A stretch of DNA of 64,000 bases, taken from an uncultured Clostridia bacterium. Lineage in GTDB: Bacteria > Bacillota > Clostridia > UMGS1810. Of this stretch, positions 17,951 to 26,344 are shown in pieces. The position numbers and the translations under genes were made by a program. The first letter of the stretch is position 1. Each line of letters begins with the position of its first letter. The stretch lies in contig CAKSTL010000001.1 in the NCBI GenBank assembly GCA_934500875.1, forward strand, positions 124,001 to 188,000, read 5' to 3'. Under the pieces are notes generated by a model. The model was not told the DNA's origin and made no database searches. It was given only the letters and a program-made list of their open reading frames with translations.

Positions 17951-19648
17951 ATGCTTACACATTTAAGTATAAAAAATATTGCCGTTATCGACAATGCGCA
18001 GATTGATTTTGCGGACGGATTTAATATTTTAACCGGCGAAACAGGCGCAGGAAAATCAATTATCATAAATTCGCTCAACATTTTGAGCGGCTACCGTGCG
18101 TCAAAGGAGCTTATCCGTTCGGGCGAGCAAAGCGCACGAGTGGACGGAATTTTTACAGTGACAGACGAAATAAAAACAGAAATTTCAAATCTTATCGGCA
18201 TTGAAGCTGAAGATAACGAAATTCTTATTTCACGTGAATTTAACCTTGACGGAAAAAACAGCGTCCGCATAAACGGAAGTCCCGTTACGCTCTCAATGCT
18301 TAAAGAAATAGGTCCTCTTTTGGTTAACATTCACGGTCAGCACGATTCTGCGTCGCTTCTTTCAAAAAAAAGCCATATGGGTTTTCTGGACGAGTTCGGC
18401 GGCGAAAAGCTTTTGACCGCTCTTAAAGAATACACCGAAGCTTATACCGAGTATAAAGAGGTGAAAGCCGAGCTTGAGAAGCTTGACACGGACGAAACCG
18501 AAAAAGAGCGCAGAATGGACCTTTTGAAATATCAGATTGAAGAAATAGAAGTTGCAAATCTTTTGCCTGATGAAGAGGACGAGCTTTCCGAGCGCAGAAA
18601 TTTTCTTGCAAACGCTCAGAAAATATCGGAAAACTGTCTTGCTGCGTTCGACAAGCTGTATGACGGCGAGGAAACGGGAAATTCGGCGCACGACCTTATC
18701 TGGGAGGCGGTAAAGCTTATTGAGCAGATTACCGAATTCAGCTCCGAAACCGACAATATCTGCAAAGAGCTTACCGATATGACATACATAATTTCCGACC
18801 ATTCGCACACTTTAAAAAAGCTTGCCGACAGTCTTGAATGTAACGACTACGAGCTTAACGAAATTGAGGAACGCCTTGACCTTATATACAATCTTAAGCG
18901 AAAATACGGAACAAGTATTCCGGGCATTTTAAAATATCTTGAAAAAATAAAAAAAGAATACGGCGAAATTGAGGACAGCGACGAAAAAATCAAAGATTTG
19001 ACGCAAAAGCTTAAAAATCTTGAGCTTAAAAGGCTTGAAAAAGCCGAAGCGCTCTCGCTTATCCGCAAAAACAGCGCAAAGACTTTGAGCGAAAAAGTTT
19101 GCAAAGAGCTGTGCGAGCTTGAAATGGCAAAAACCGTTTTTGAGGTGAAAATCTCGGACAGTATCTTTTCGCCTTCGGGAAAGGATGACGTTGAATTTTT
19201 AATAAGCACAAATCCCGGAGAACTTCCGAAGCCGCTTTCAAAAATTGCCTCGGGCGGCGAGCTTTCAAGAATTATTCTTGCGATAAAAAGCGTTATTACA
19301 GGCTCGGGAAACGGCAAAACCCTTATTTTTGACGAAGTTGACACCGGTGTGAGCGGAAAAACTGCGCAGAAAATAGGCGAAAAACTTTACAGAATGACAA
19401 ACAGCGCACAGGTTATTTGCATAACCCACCTTGCACAGATTGCGTCGCTTGCGGACAAGCATTTTCTGATAGAAAAATCCTCGGAAAACGGGCGCACAAG
19501 AACGCAGATTACACCGATTGACGGCGGCGGAAGGGTAAACGAAATTGCACGTATTATCGGCGGAGAGGTTATTACCGACCTTACAAAAGAAAATGCAAAG
19601 GAACAGCTTCTTCTTGCCGGGGATATCAAAAAAAAGCTGAAAAACTAA
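17951..19648 (+). CDS. recN: DNA repair protein RecN
   Basis: 565 residues. SMC-like ATPase recruited early to double-strand breaks. Walker A FNILTGETGAGKS lies near residue 30, a long central coiled coil covers about 150-370, and the C-terminal half has the ABC signature KIASGGELSRIILAI, Walker B TLIFDEVDTGVSG and the H-loop region ICITHLAQIAS. AAGAGGTG precedes ATG 17951. Confidence 0.97.
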   Translation: MLTHLSIKNIAVIDNAQIDFADGFNILTGETGAGKSIIINSLNILSGYRASKELIRSGEQSARVDGIFTVTDEIKTEISNLIGIEAEDNEILISREFNLDGKNSVRINGSPVTLSMLKEIGPLLVNIHGQHDSASLLSKKSHMGFLDEFGGEKLLTALKEYTEAYTEYKEVKAELEKLDTDETEKERRMDLLKYQIEEIEVANLLPDEEDELSERRNFLANAQKISENCLAAFDKLYDGEETGNSAHDLIWEAVKLIEQITEFSSETDNICKELTDMTYIISDHSHTLKKLADSLECNDYELNEIEERLDLIYNLKRKYGTSIPGILKYLEKIKKEYGEIEDSDEKIKDLTQKLKNLELKRLEKAEALSLIRKNSAKTLSEKVCKELCELEMAKTVFEVKISDSIFSPSGKDDVEFLISTNPGELPKPLSKIASGGELSRIILAIKSVITGSGNGKTLIFDEVDTGVSGKTAQKIGEKLYRMTNSAQVICITHLAQIASLADKHFLIEKSSENGRTRTQITPIDGGGRVNEIARIIGGEVITDLTKENAKEQLLLAGDIKKKLKN

Positions 19649-19666
19649 AGTATCGGGGGTTTTAAT

Positions 19667-20158
19667 ATGCAAAAAAGACGGGATAAAATAAACTATTATC
19701 TTGACATTGCCGAGGCGGTTTCAAAAAGAGGCACGTGTATCCGCCGCAACTGGGGAAGCATCATTGTAAAGAACGACGAAATAATTTCAACAGGCTATTC
19801 GGGTGCGCCCAGAGGCAGAAAAAACTGCATTGATTTGGGATTTTGCCTGCGTGAAAAGCTGAATATTCCCAGAGGAGAACGTTATGAACTTTGCAGAAGC
19901 GTTCATTCCGAGGCAAACGCCATAATATCCGCACCGCGCTCGTCTATGCTTGATGCAACCCTTTATCTTGTTGGAAAAAACGCACGCACCGGCGAGTATG
20001 TCGAAAATGCCTCGTCCTGCGCAATGTGCAAAAGAATGGTGATAAACGCCGGCATAAAAGAGGTTATCGTGCGCAGAACGCAGGATACTTACGATATTAT
20101 AAAGGTTTCGGGCTGGATTGAAAATGACGACTCTTTAAATGACAGTTTCGGATATTGA
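19667..20158 (+). CDS. comEB: Deoxycytidylate (dCMP) deaminase family protein
   Basis: 163 residues. Zinc-dependent cytidine-deaminase fold: SVHSEANAI supplies the zinc-binding His and catalytic Glu, and SSCAMCKRM the two zinc-binding Cys. GYSGAPRGRKNC is typical of dCMP deaminases. The product dUMP feeds dTTP synthesis; the B. subtilis homologue is called ComEB, though a direct role in competence is not established for it. It lies 18 bases after recN with ATCGGGGG as ribosome binding site. Confidence 0.92.
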   Translation: MQKRRDKINYYLDIAEAVSKRGTCIRRNWGSIIVKNDEIISTGYSGAPRGRKNCIDLGFCLREKLNIPRGERYELCRSVHSEANAIISAPRSSMLDATLYLVGKNARTGEYVENASSCAMCKRMVINAGIKEVIVRRTQDTYDIIKVSGWIENDDSLNDSFGY

Positions 20159-20177
20159 TAACTCTTTGGAGGCTTAA

Positions 20178-20663
20178 ATGATTAGTGTTGAACTGATTTT
20201 GTTTATACTTAAATACGTGTTTGTCATTCTTGCGTTTTTGTTTATTGCAAGCGTAACAAAGCTTATTTATCTCGATATTACCGATACGGCGAGATATCTT
20301 AAAACAAGCGAGGACGCATATGCGTATCTTAAGCTTATAAACTTAAGAGAGGATTTGAATTTTAAGGTTTATGAAAGTTATTCTGTCGGCGCAGATAGCA
20401 CAATCGGCAGAAAAAAAAGCTGTACCATAAGAATAAACTGCCCGTTTTTATCAAAGGTTCACGCAAGAATTTTTTTGTATAAGGATAAGTTTTATGTTGA
20501 AGATTTGGGCAGCACCAACGGCACGTTTATAGGCGATAAACCGGTGCTTGAAAAGCCCGTGCGCATAAAGGACGGCGATAAAATCTCGTTCGGTGGATTA
20601 AGTTTTCTTTTTGTTGAGGTGCTTGACAATTTAAGGGAGGCGGACAATAATGACGAAGTTTAA
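20178..20663 (+). CDS. Membrane-anchored FHA-domain protein
   Basis: 161 residues: an N-terminal membrane helix (about 4-25, LILFILKYVFVILAFLFIAS), then an FHA phosphothreonine-binding domain with the hallmark residues IGRKKSC, LSKVHARI and LGSTNGTFIG. It would read the phosphorylation state of partner proteins at the membrane; the PASTA kinase at 36942-38855 is a plausible source of the phosphothreonine. Its end overlaps the SEDS gene by 14 bases, which suggests coupled translation and a joint role in cell-wall assembly. Confidence 0.88.
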   Translation: MISVELILFILKYVFVILAFLFIASVTKLIYLDITDTARYLKTSEDAYAYLKLINLREDLNFKVYESYSVGADSTIGRKKSCTIRINCPFLSKVHARIFLYKDKFYVEDLGSTNGTFIGDKPVLEKPVRIKDGDKISFGGLSFLFVEVLDNLREADNNDEV

Positions 20664-21894
20664 ACTGCGCCCTCCCATGTTTCTTTTGCTTCTTGATATC
20701 TGCGGTTTCGGCTCGTACCTTCTTCTGACAAAGAATTTAGCCGTAAGGCAGGACGCACTTGTTTCGGCGCTTGCGTTTTTTTGCACCGTAATGCTTATTT
20801 ACATTCTTATGTCGGCATTCAAACTCGGCGACGTTTATCTTTATCTTATTGCGTCGTTTCTTGTCAGCATAGGTCTTATAATGCTTTTCAGACTTGATTA
20901 TGCGTCGTTCGGAAGAAAGCAAACAGCCTGGTTTTTTATAGGAATAGGACTGTTTTTGATTTCATACGTTTTTATGCGTTTTATAAAAATATGGGACAAA
21001 CTTCTTGTTTTTTATGCGGCAATGACGTTTGTACTGTTTCTGGCAACGCTTGTGTTCGGCGAAAGTATAAAAGGCGCAAAAAACTGGATAAAAATAGGCG
21101 CACTTTCGCTTCAGCCGTCCGAAATAATTAAAATTTTTTATGTTTTTACACTTGCGTGCTTTATTTCAAAAAAAGTGCCGGAGAATCATTTTTTCAACAC
21201 GGTGCATTTCGGCTTTAAAACAAGGGATTTGCTGCTTTCGGCATACGTTTACGGATGTGTGGGATTTTTTGCAATTCTTAACGAATGGGGCACTGCGCTT
21301 TTATTCTTTTTGACGTATTTTGCGGCAATGTTTATATACGACAAAAGCTTAAAACTTGTTTTGCTCAACGGGCTTATGTCAGCGTTTATCGGTATTCTCG
21401 GCTACCTCTTTACCGACCAGATTTCAACAAGGGTTCACATATGGCTTGACCCGTGGACGGATATGCAGGGAAAGGGGTATCAAATTGCGCAGTCGCTTTT
21501 TGCAATTGTATCGGGCGGATTTTTCGGCAGCGGACTCGGACAGGGCTCGCCAAACAGCATACCCGAGAGCCATTCCGATTTCATATTCTCGGCAATATGC
21601 GAGGAAATGGGGCTTTTTATGGGCATTGCAATAATAATGTGCTATTTTATTTTCACATACCGTGGAGTAAAAATTGCCCTTAAAACAAACAACAGCTTTT
21701 ACAAAGCGGTTGCAATTCTGCTTACAACCGTGTTCGGCTTTCAGACGTTTATCATAATCGGCGGAGTTATAAAAATGATACCTCTTACCGGAATTACACT
21801 TCCGTTTGTAAGCTACGGCGGAAGCTCCATTATATCAAGCTTTATTATGCTCGGAATTATGGCGGCAATATCTTCATCCGAAAAAAATCTGTAA
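20650..21894 (+). CDS. SEDS family peptidoglycan polymerase (FtsW/RodA/SpoVE type)
   Basis: 414 residues with about ten membrane segments. Signature stretches include IKGAKNWIKIGALSLQPSE and GSGLGQGSPNSIPESHSDF, and LPFVSYGGSS near the C-terminus, all conserved in FtsW/RodA. SEDS proteins polymerise glycan strands from lipid II together with a class B PBP. FHA-SEDS-PBP is a frequent Clostridial order, but no PBP follows here: a terminator and ldhA come next. Whether it acts in division, elongation or sporulation cannot be told from sequence. Confidence 0.93.
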   Translation: MTKFKLRPPMFLLLLDICGFGSYLLLTKNLAVRQDALVSALAFFCTVMLIYILMSAFKLGDVYLYLIASFLVSIGLIMLFRLDYASFGRKQTAWFFIGIGLFLISYVFMRFIKIWDKLLVFYAAMTFVLFLATLVFGESIKGAKNWIKIGALSLQPSEIIKIFYVFTLACFISKKVPENHFFNTVHFGFKTRDLLLSAYVYGCVGFFAILNEWGTALLFFLTYFAAMFIYDKSLKLVLLNGLMSAFIGILGYLFTDQISTRVHIWLDPWTDMQGKGYQIAQSLFAIVSGGFFGSGLGQGSPNSIPESHSDFIFSAICEEMGLFMGIAIIMCYFIFTYRGVKIALKTNNSFYKAVAILLTTVFGFQTFIIIGGVIKMIPLTGITLPFVSYGGSSIISSFIMLGIMAAISSSEKNL

Positions 21895-21923
21895 CTTAAA
21901 TATTTTCATATTAAGAAAAAAAT

Positions 21924-21957
21924 CTGCAAAAAAGGGATAATTTGCAGATTTTTTTTG
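21924..21957 (+). terminator. Terminator of the nadK-to-SEDS operon
   Basis: CTGCAAA (21924-21930) pairs with TTTGCAG (21941-21947); eight T follow. Confidence 0.8.
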
Positions 21958-21997
21958 ATACTAAGAGTATGAATTTTTAAAAAAAAGAGGATCTTAT

Positions 21998-23032
21998 ATG
22001 AAAAAAATTGCATTTTTTGACACCAAACCGTATGACAAAATATACTTTGACAAATATAAGGACGAATTCGGATTTGAAATTAAATATTTTGAATCCAAGC
22101 TTAATCCCGACACTGCATATATATCAAAAAAATACGACGCCGTGTGTGCTTTTGTCAATGACGATTTAAGCAAGGACACCGTAAATGAGCTGTACGACAA
22201 CGGAATAAGTATTGTTGCAATGCGCTGTGCAGGCTACAACAACGTTGATTTTAAGGAAGCATACGAAAAGGTGCACGTGGTGCGTGTTCCGGCATATTCG
22301 CCGTATGCGGTTGCCGAACATACAATGGCGCTTCTTTTGTGCCTTAACCGCAAAATACACCGTGCATTTAACAGAACAAGAGAATACAATTTCAGCCTCA
22401 ACTCTCTTATCGGCTTTGATATCAACCAAAAAACAATCGGCGTTGTGGGCACCGGAAAAATAGGCAGAACTTTTATAAACATCTGCAAGGGATTTGGGGC
22501 AAATGTCATAGCATACGACGCTTTTATTCCGAAAAACACCGATATTAAATATGTTACGCTTGACGAACTTTTTGAAAAATCGGATATAATTTCTCTGCAC
22601 TGTCCCCTCACCAAGGACACGCACCATATGATTAACGAAAAATCAATAGAAAAAATGAAAAAGGGTGTGTATATTCTAAACACCTCCAGAGGTTCGCTTA
22701 TCGACAGTGAGGCGCTTTTAAACGGTCTTAAAACAAAAAAAATCGGTGCTGCGGGACTTGACGTTTACGAAGAGGAAAGCGACTTTTTCTACGAGGATTT
22801 ATCATACAAGATAATAAACGACGAAATACTGGCAGGATTGATTTCTATGCCGAACGTGATTATCACCTCGCACCAGGCGTTTTTAACGCACGAGGCGCTA
22901 AAAAACATTGCGTATGTTACACTTTCTAACCTGTCCCGTTATTTCAATGATGAATTTTTAGAAAACGAAATCTGCTACAAATGCCAAAAATACGGCAAAT
23001 GCGACAGAGATAAAGGAAAGCGGTGCTTTTAA
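21998..23032 (+). CDS. ldhA: D-lactate dehydrogenase / D-2-hydroxyacid dehydrogenase with a Cys-rich C-terminal tail
   Basis: 344 residues. Catalytic domain begins KKIAFFDTKPYD; the NAD-binding domain has GVVGTGKIGR. Catalytic features are the Arg region NTSRGSLID, a Glu in GLDVYEEE and the His in ITSHQAFLTHEAL. Similar to fermentative D-lactate dehydrogenases that reduce pyruvate with NADH. The last about 20 residues add CxxC-x5-C-x7-C (CYKCQKYGKCDRDKGKRCF), which most D-LDHs lack. AAGAGGATC precedes the ATG. The next gene starts 1 base after the stop. Confidence 0.9.
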   Translation: MKKIAFFDTKPYDKIYFDKYKDEFGFEIKYFESKLNPDTAYISKKYDAVCAFVNDDLSKDTVNELYDNGISIVAMRCAGYNNVDFKEAYEKVHVVRVPAYSPYAVAEHTMALLLCLNRKIHRAFNRTREYNFSLNSLIGFDINQKTIGVVGTGKIGRTFINICKGFGANVIAYDAFIPKNTDIKYVTLDELFEKSDIISLHCPLTKDTHHMINEKSIEKMKKGVYILNTSRGSLIDSEALLNGLKTKKIGAAGLDVYEEESDFFYEDLSYKIINDEILAGLISMPNVIITSHQAFLTHEALKNIAYVTLSNLSRYFNDEFLENEICYKCQKYGKCDRDKGKRCF

Positions 23033-23033
23033 A

Positions 23034-23717
23034 ATGGCAATTGCGTTTATCAGAACAATAATTTTGTATATTCTTGTAATTTGCGCAATGCGGATTATGG
23101 GAAAGAGGCAAATCGGCGAGCTTCAGCCGTCGGAGCTTGTTGTTGCAATTATGATTTCCGACCTTGCCACCGTTCCGGTATCAGACATTGCAATCCCGCT
23201 TCTGAGCGGCGTTATACCAATTCTGACGCTCATTATTTTTGAGGTTTCAATATCGTTTTTAACGCTGAAAAGCGAAAAGGCAAGAAACATTATAACCGGC
23301 AGACCGACCTACATTATAAAGGACGGAATAATTGCCGAAAAGCAAATGCGGAATATGCGCTACAACATTGAAGATTTGCTTGAAGAACTCCGTCTTAAGG
23401 ATTGCCCCAACATTGCCGACGTGCACACTGCAATTCTTGAAACGAACGGAGAACTCAGCGTTGTTTTAAAATCGGACAAGCGCACTCCGACCTGCGAGGA
23501 CCTTAAGATTCATCCGAATCAGGAAAGCGTTCCGCTTGTGCTTATATCGGACGGAAAAATCCGTTTTAACCATTTAAAAGACCTTAACAAGGACGAAAAA
23601 TGGCTTAAAAAAAAGCTTTCGGAGAGAAATATAAAAAACGCAAATGATGTTTTTTTGTTTTTGATAGACCAAGACGGCGTAATTACACTGCAAATAAAGG
23701 ACGGTGCGAAAAATTAA
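23034..23717 (+). CDS. DUF421 membrane protein (YetF/YcaP family)
   Basis: 227 residues. Three N-terminal membrane helices containing RIMGKRQIGELQPSELVVAIMISDLA, the signature of DUF421, followed by a soluble alpha/beta part (NIITGRPTYIIKDG, NMRYNIEDLLEELR). Family members are membrane proteins of unclear function; some YetF-type proteins are linked to spores. It follows ldhA by 1 base and overlaps the next gene by 14 bases. DUF421 and DUF4363 commonly occur as a pair. Confidence 0.9.
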   Translation: MAIAFIRTIILYILVICAMRIMGKRQIGELQPSELVVAIMISDLATVPVSDIAIPLLSGVIPILTLIIFEVSISFLTLKSEKARNIITGRPTYIIKDGIIAEKQMRNMRYNIEDLLEELRLKDCPNIADVHTAILETNGELSVVLKSDKRTPTCEDLKIHPNQESVPLVLISDGKIRFNHLKDLNKDEKWLKKKLSERNIKNANDVFLFLIDQDGVITLQIKDGAKN

Positions 23718-24093
23718 AACCTATATTTTTGTTATGATTTTGCTTTTTGTCATCATCTTCCTTCTTTTCTGCAATTATTTTTATATTGAAAAAAGGTGCG
23801 CCGCCATAAACGATAAGCTTGACGCTCTTGAAAACAGCATAATAAATTTTGACGACGAAAAAATAAGTGAAAATCTTAAAGACGTTCAAACCTACTGGCA
23901 AAAGGAAAAAGACGTTCTTCTTGCGTTTTCAAACCACAAGTGTCTTGATGACATTTCCGAAATTTTTTCACGCATAAGCGCGAAAACCGACACGGCAAGA
24001 TATGATGAAGCGATTGAAGAAATCCGCCTTGCAAAGCTTCACATCAAAGATATACTCACAAACGAAATTCCGTCGTTTGAAAATATTTTTTAG
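23704..24093 (+). CDS. DUF4363 membrane-anchored protein
   Basis: 129 residues: a short positively charged N-terminus, one membrane helix (about 7-27, TYIFVMILLFVIIFLLF), then a helical extracytoplasmic region with regularly spaced charged residues, matching DUF4363. The start is GTG 23704 behind AAAGGA, inside the end of the DUF421 gene, so the two are probably co-translated. Function unknown. Confidence 0.8.
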   Translation: MRKIKTYIFVMILLFVIIFLLFCNYFYIEKRCAAINDKLDALENSIINFDDEKISENLKDVQTYWQKEKDVLLAFSNHKCLDDISEIFSRISAKTDTARYDEAIEEIRLAKLHIKDILTNEIPSFENIF

Positions 24094-24122
24094 TTGACTT
24101 TTAAGCTTTTTTATGCTATACT
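24094..24122 (+). promoter_or_regulatory. Sigma-A promoter of the MATE gene
   Basis: TTGACT (24094-24099, directly after the previous stop codon) and TATACT (24117-24122), 17 bp apart. Confidence 0.75.
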
Positions 24123-24166
24123 AAGCGTTACACTGTCTTAATGACACAAAAACTTACGGGGGGATT

Positions 24167-25501
24167 ATGCAAATACACTTATCTGAAAATTTCACCTACA
24201 AAAAGCTTCTGCAATTTGTTTTTCCGTCCGTTATGATGATGGTTTTTTCATCTCTTTACGGAATTGTGGACGGGTTGTTTGTATCAAACTTTGTGGGAAA
24301 AAACGCTTTTGCGGCGGTTAACTTTATAATGCCGTTTCTTATGATACTCGGCACACTCGGCTTTATGCTCGGCACCGGCGGCAGCGCAGTTGTTGCAAAA
24401 ACACTCGGCGAGGGCAAAAAAGAAACTGCAAACAGGCATTTTTCAATGCTTGTATATACAACGCTCATCTTGGGAACGTTTTTTGCGGCTGCCGGAATTA
24501 TTTTTATAAAGCCTATAACAATAATGCTCGGTGCTGACGAACAAATGCTTTCGGACTGCGTAATTTACGGAACAATCATCCTTCTTGCGCTGCCGTTTTT
24601 TATGCTTCAGAACGTTTTTCAAAGCTTTTTGGTAACAGCCGAAAGACCGCACCTCGGTTTATATGTGACGATTGCGGCGGGCGTTGCAAATATGGTGCTC
24701 GACTTTGTACTTATTGTCCCATTAAAAATGGGTGTTGCAGGCGCAGCACTTGCCACTGCGGCAAGCCAGACTGTGGGCGGAGTTGTTCCGCTTTTGTATT
24801 TTGCAAGCAAAAAAAATAAAAGCCTTCTGCGCCTCACAAAGGCTTCGGCAGACTTTAAAACACTCGGAAAGGTGTGCGCAAACGGGTCGTCCGAGCTCAT
24901 GACAAACGTTTCAATGTCGCTTGTAAACATTCTTTACAATTTTCAGCTTATGCGCCTCGAAGGGAAGGACGGAATTGCGGCATTCGGCGTTATTATGTAT
25001 GCAAACTGGATATTTATTTCCATTTTTATAGGCTATTCAATCGGAAGTGCGCCGATTGTGGGCTTTAATTACGGCGCAAAAAATGATGATGAGCTTAAAA
25101 ACATTTTTAAAAAAAGCTTTGTAATACTTACCGTACTCGGAATTTTGCTGACGTCGGTTTCGGTTATATTTGCACGGCCCTTAGCCGGAATTTTTATAGG
25201 CTACGACAAAACGCTTCTTGCGCTCACAGAACACGGATTAAAGCTTTTTTCGCTTGCGTTTCTTATGAGCGGCTACAACATTTACGGTTCGGCGTTTTTC
25301 ACGGCGCTCGGCAACGGATTTGTATCGGCGGCTATTTCGTTTATGCGAACACTCGTCTTTCAGTCCGCAGTTGTCCTTATTCTGCCGATATTTTTTGAAA
25401 CGGACGGAATTTGGTTTTCGCTGCTCGTATCAGAAATTCTTGCGTTTATTGTAACCGCAGCCTTTATACTTTCAAAGAAAAAAGTTTACAACTATATGTA
25501 A
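24167..25501 (+). CDS. MATE family multidrug/metabolite efflux transporter
   Basis: 444 residues with twelve predicted membrane helices in two six-helix halves. N-terminal SVMMMVFSSLYGIVDGLFVSNFVG and GTGGSAVVAKTLGEGKKETANRHFS are typical of the DinF/NorM-like MATE group common in Clostridia. It uses an ion gradient to export cationic compounds; the substrate cannot be inferred. Start ATG 24167 follows GGGGGGATT. Single-gene transcript with its own promoter and a shared terminator. Confidence 0.92.
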   Translation: MQIHLSENFTYKKLLQFVFPSVMMMVFSSLYGIVDGLFVSNFVGKNAFAAVNFIMPFLMILGTLGFMLGTGGSAVVAKTLGEGKKETANRHFSMLVYTTLILGTFFAAAGIIFIKPITIMLGADEQMLSDCVIYGTIILLALPFFMLQNVFQSFLVTAERPHLGLYVTIAAGVANMVLDFVLIVPLKMGVAGAALATAASQTVGGVVPLLYFASKKNKSLLRLTKASADFKTLGKVCANGSSELMTNVSMSLVNILYNFQLMRLEGKDGIAAFGVIMYANWIFISIFIGYSIGSAPIVGFNYGAKNDDELKNIFKKSFVILTVLGILLTSVSVIFARPLAGIFIGYDKTLLALTEHGLKLFSLAFLMSGYNIYGSAFFTALGNGFVSAAISFMRTLVFQSAVVLILPIFFETDGIWFSLLVSEILAFIVTAAFILSKKKVYNYM

Positions 25502-25513
25502 ATAGTTTTCCGC

Positions 25514-25553
25514 AAAAAAAGCCTTACGGTTTAAATTGACCGTAAGGCTTTTT
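25514..25553. terminator. Bidirectional terminator between convergent genes
   Basis: AAAGCCTTACGGT and ACCGTAAGGCTTT form a 13 bp perfect stem, with A-rich sequence on one side and T-rich on the other, so it can work in both directions. Confidence 0.9.
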
Positions 25554-25566
25554 AGATTTATATAAT

Positions 25567-26265
25567 TTATTTTACAGCGGTAATTTTTGCAACGGGAACA
25601 TCCGAAACCTTTTTGCTTTCTTCTTTTGCCGCCGCAGTCGAATTTGCCAAAATTTCATAAGCGTCAAAAACAGGCTCGGAAACAGGGGCTTTAAGGGTTG
25701 TGCCGATTTCCTTTTTGAGTTTTGAAGGAATATCGTTCGTGCCGTCAAGCCTTTCTTCAAGCTCGGCTGCGCCCTCGTCTATAATTTTAACCTTATTTAC
25801 AAACTCGTTTGTTGTGTTAAGAAGCTTATCCAAAATTTCGGTATAAAGCGCTCTTATGCCGACAACCTCGCTCTTCATATTTTCGCTCGACTGCGCAACA
25901 AACTGCTCGTAGCTTTCAATCTGCTCGGTAAGCTCTTTTGAAACTTTGTTCCTTACAGCGTCCATATCCGCATATGCCTTTGAGCAAATTTCTCCTGCGG
26001 CGCTGTATGCGTTTGCGGTAGTTTTTGCAGCCTCGTTTTTAATTTTTTCAATTTCTTCCAAAAGCGCACGGTTTTCCTCTGCCGCTTTTTCAAGCTCGAT
26101 CTTTACATCGTCAAGCTCGGCAGCCCTTGCAGCCTCTTTTTTTGTTTCCGCAAGCTCTATCATAACGTTTGTAAGCTTTAAATTAAGCTCCTCGTTCTCG
26201 CCCTTTAAAGCCTCTATGGCCGAATCTACTTCTTTTTTATTATATCCGAACAATCCTTTTTTCAT
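25567..26265 (-). CDS. DivIVA-like coiled-coil protein
   Basis: 232 residues from ATG 26265 (236 from a TTG at 26277 that sits too close to GGAAAGGA). The N-terminus KKGLFGYNKKEVDSAIEAL resembles the DivIVA/GpsB membrane-binding segment, where a hydrophobic residue precedes GY-x-x-x-VD. Residues about 20-100 and 120-180 are heptad-rich coiled coil, Glu/Lys/Ala dominated, and the tail is low complexity. DivIVA proteins mark curved membrane at poles and septa. Assignment rests on the short N-terminal motif and the coiled coil; a generic structural protein is possible. Confidence 0.6.
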   Translation of the reverse strand: MKKGLFGYNKKEVDSAIEALKGENEELNLKLTNVMIELAETKKEAARAAELDDVKIELEKAAEENRALLEEIEKIKNEAAKTTANAYSAAGEICSKAYADMDAVRNKVSKELTEQIESYEQFVAQSSENMKSEVVGIRALYTEILDKLLNTTNEFVNKVKIIDEGAAELEERLDGTNDIPSKLKKEIGTTLKAPVSEPVFDAYEILANSTAAAKEESKKVSDVPVAKITAVK

Positions 26266-26344
26266 TTCAAAATTCAAATCCTTTCCGCAAACCTTTTTAA
26301 GTCGGCAAAGTATATATTACCATATTCTGCAAAATTCGTCAATA

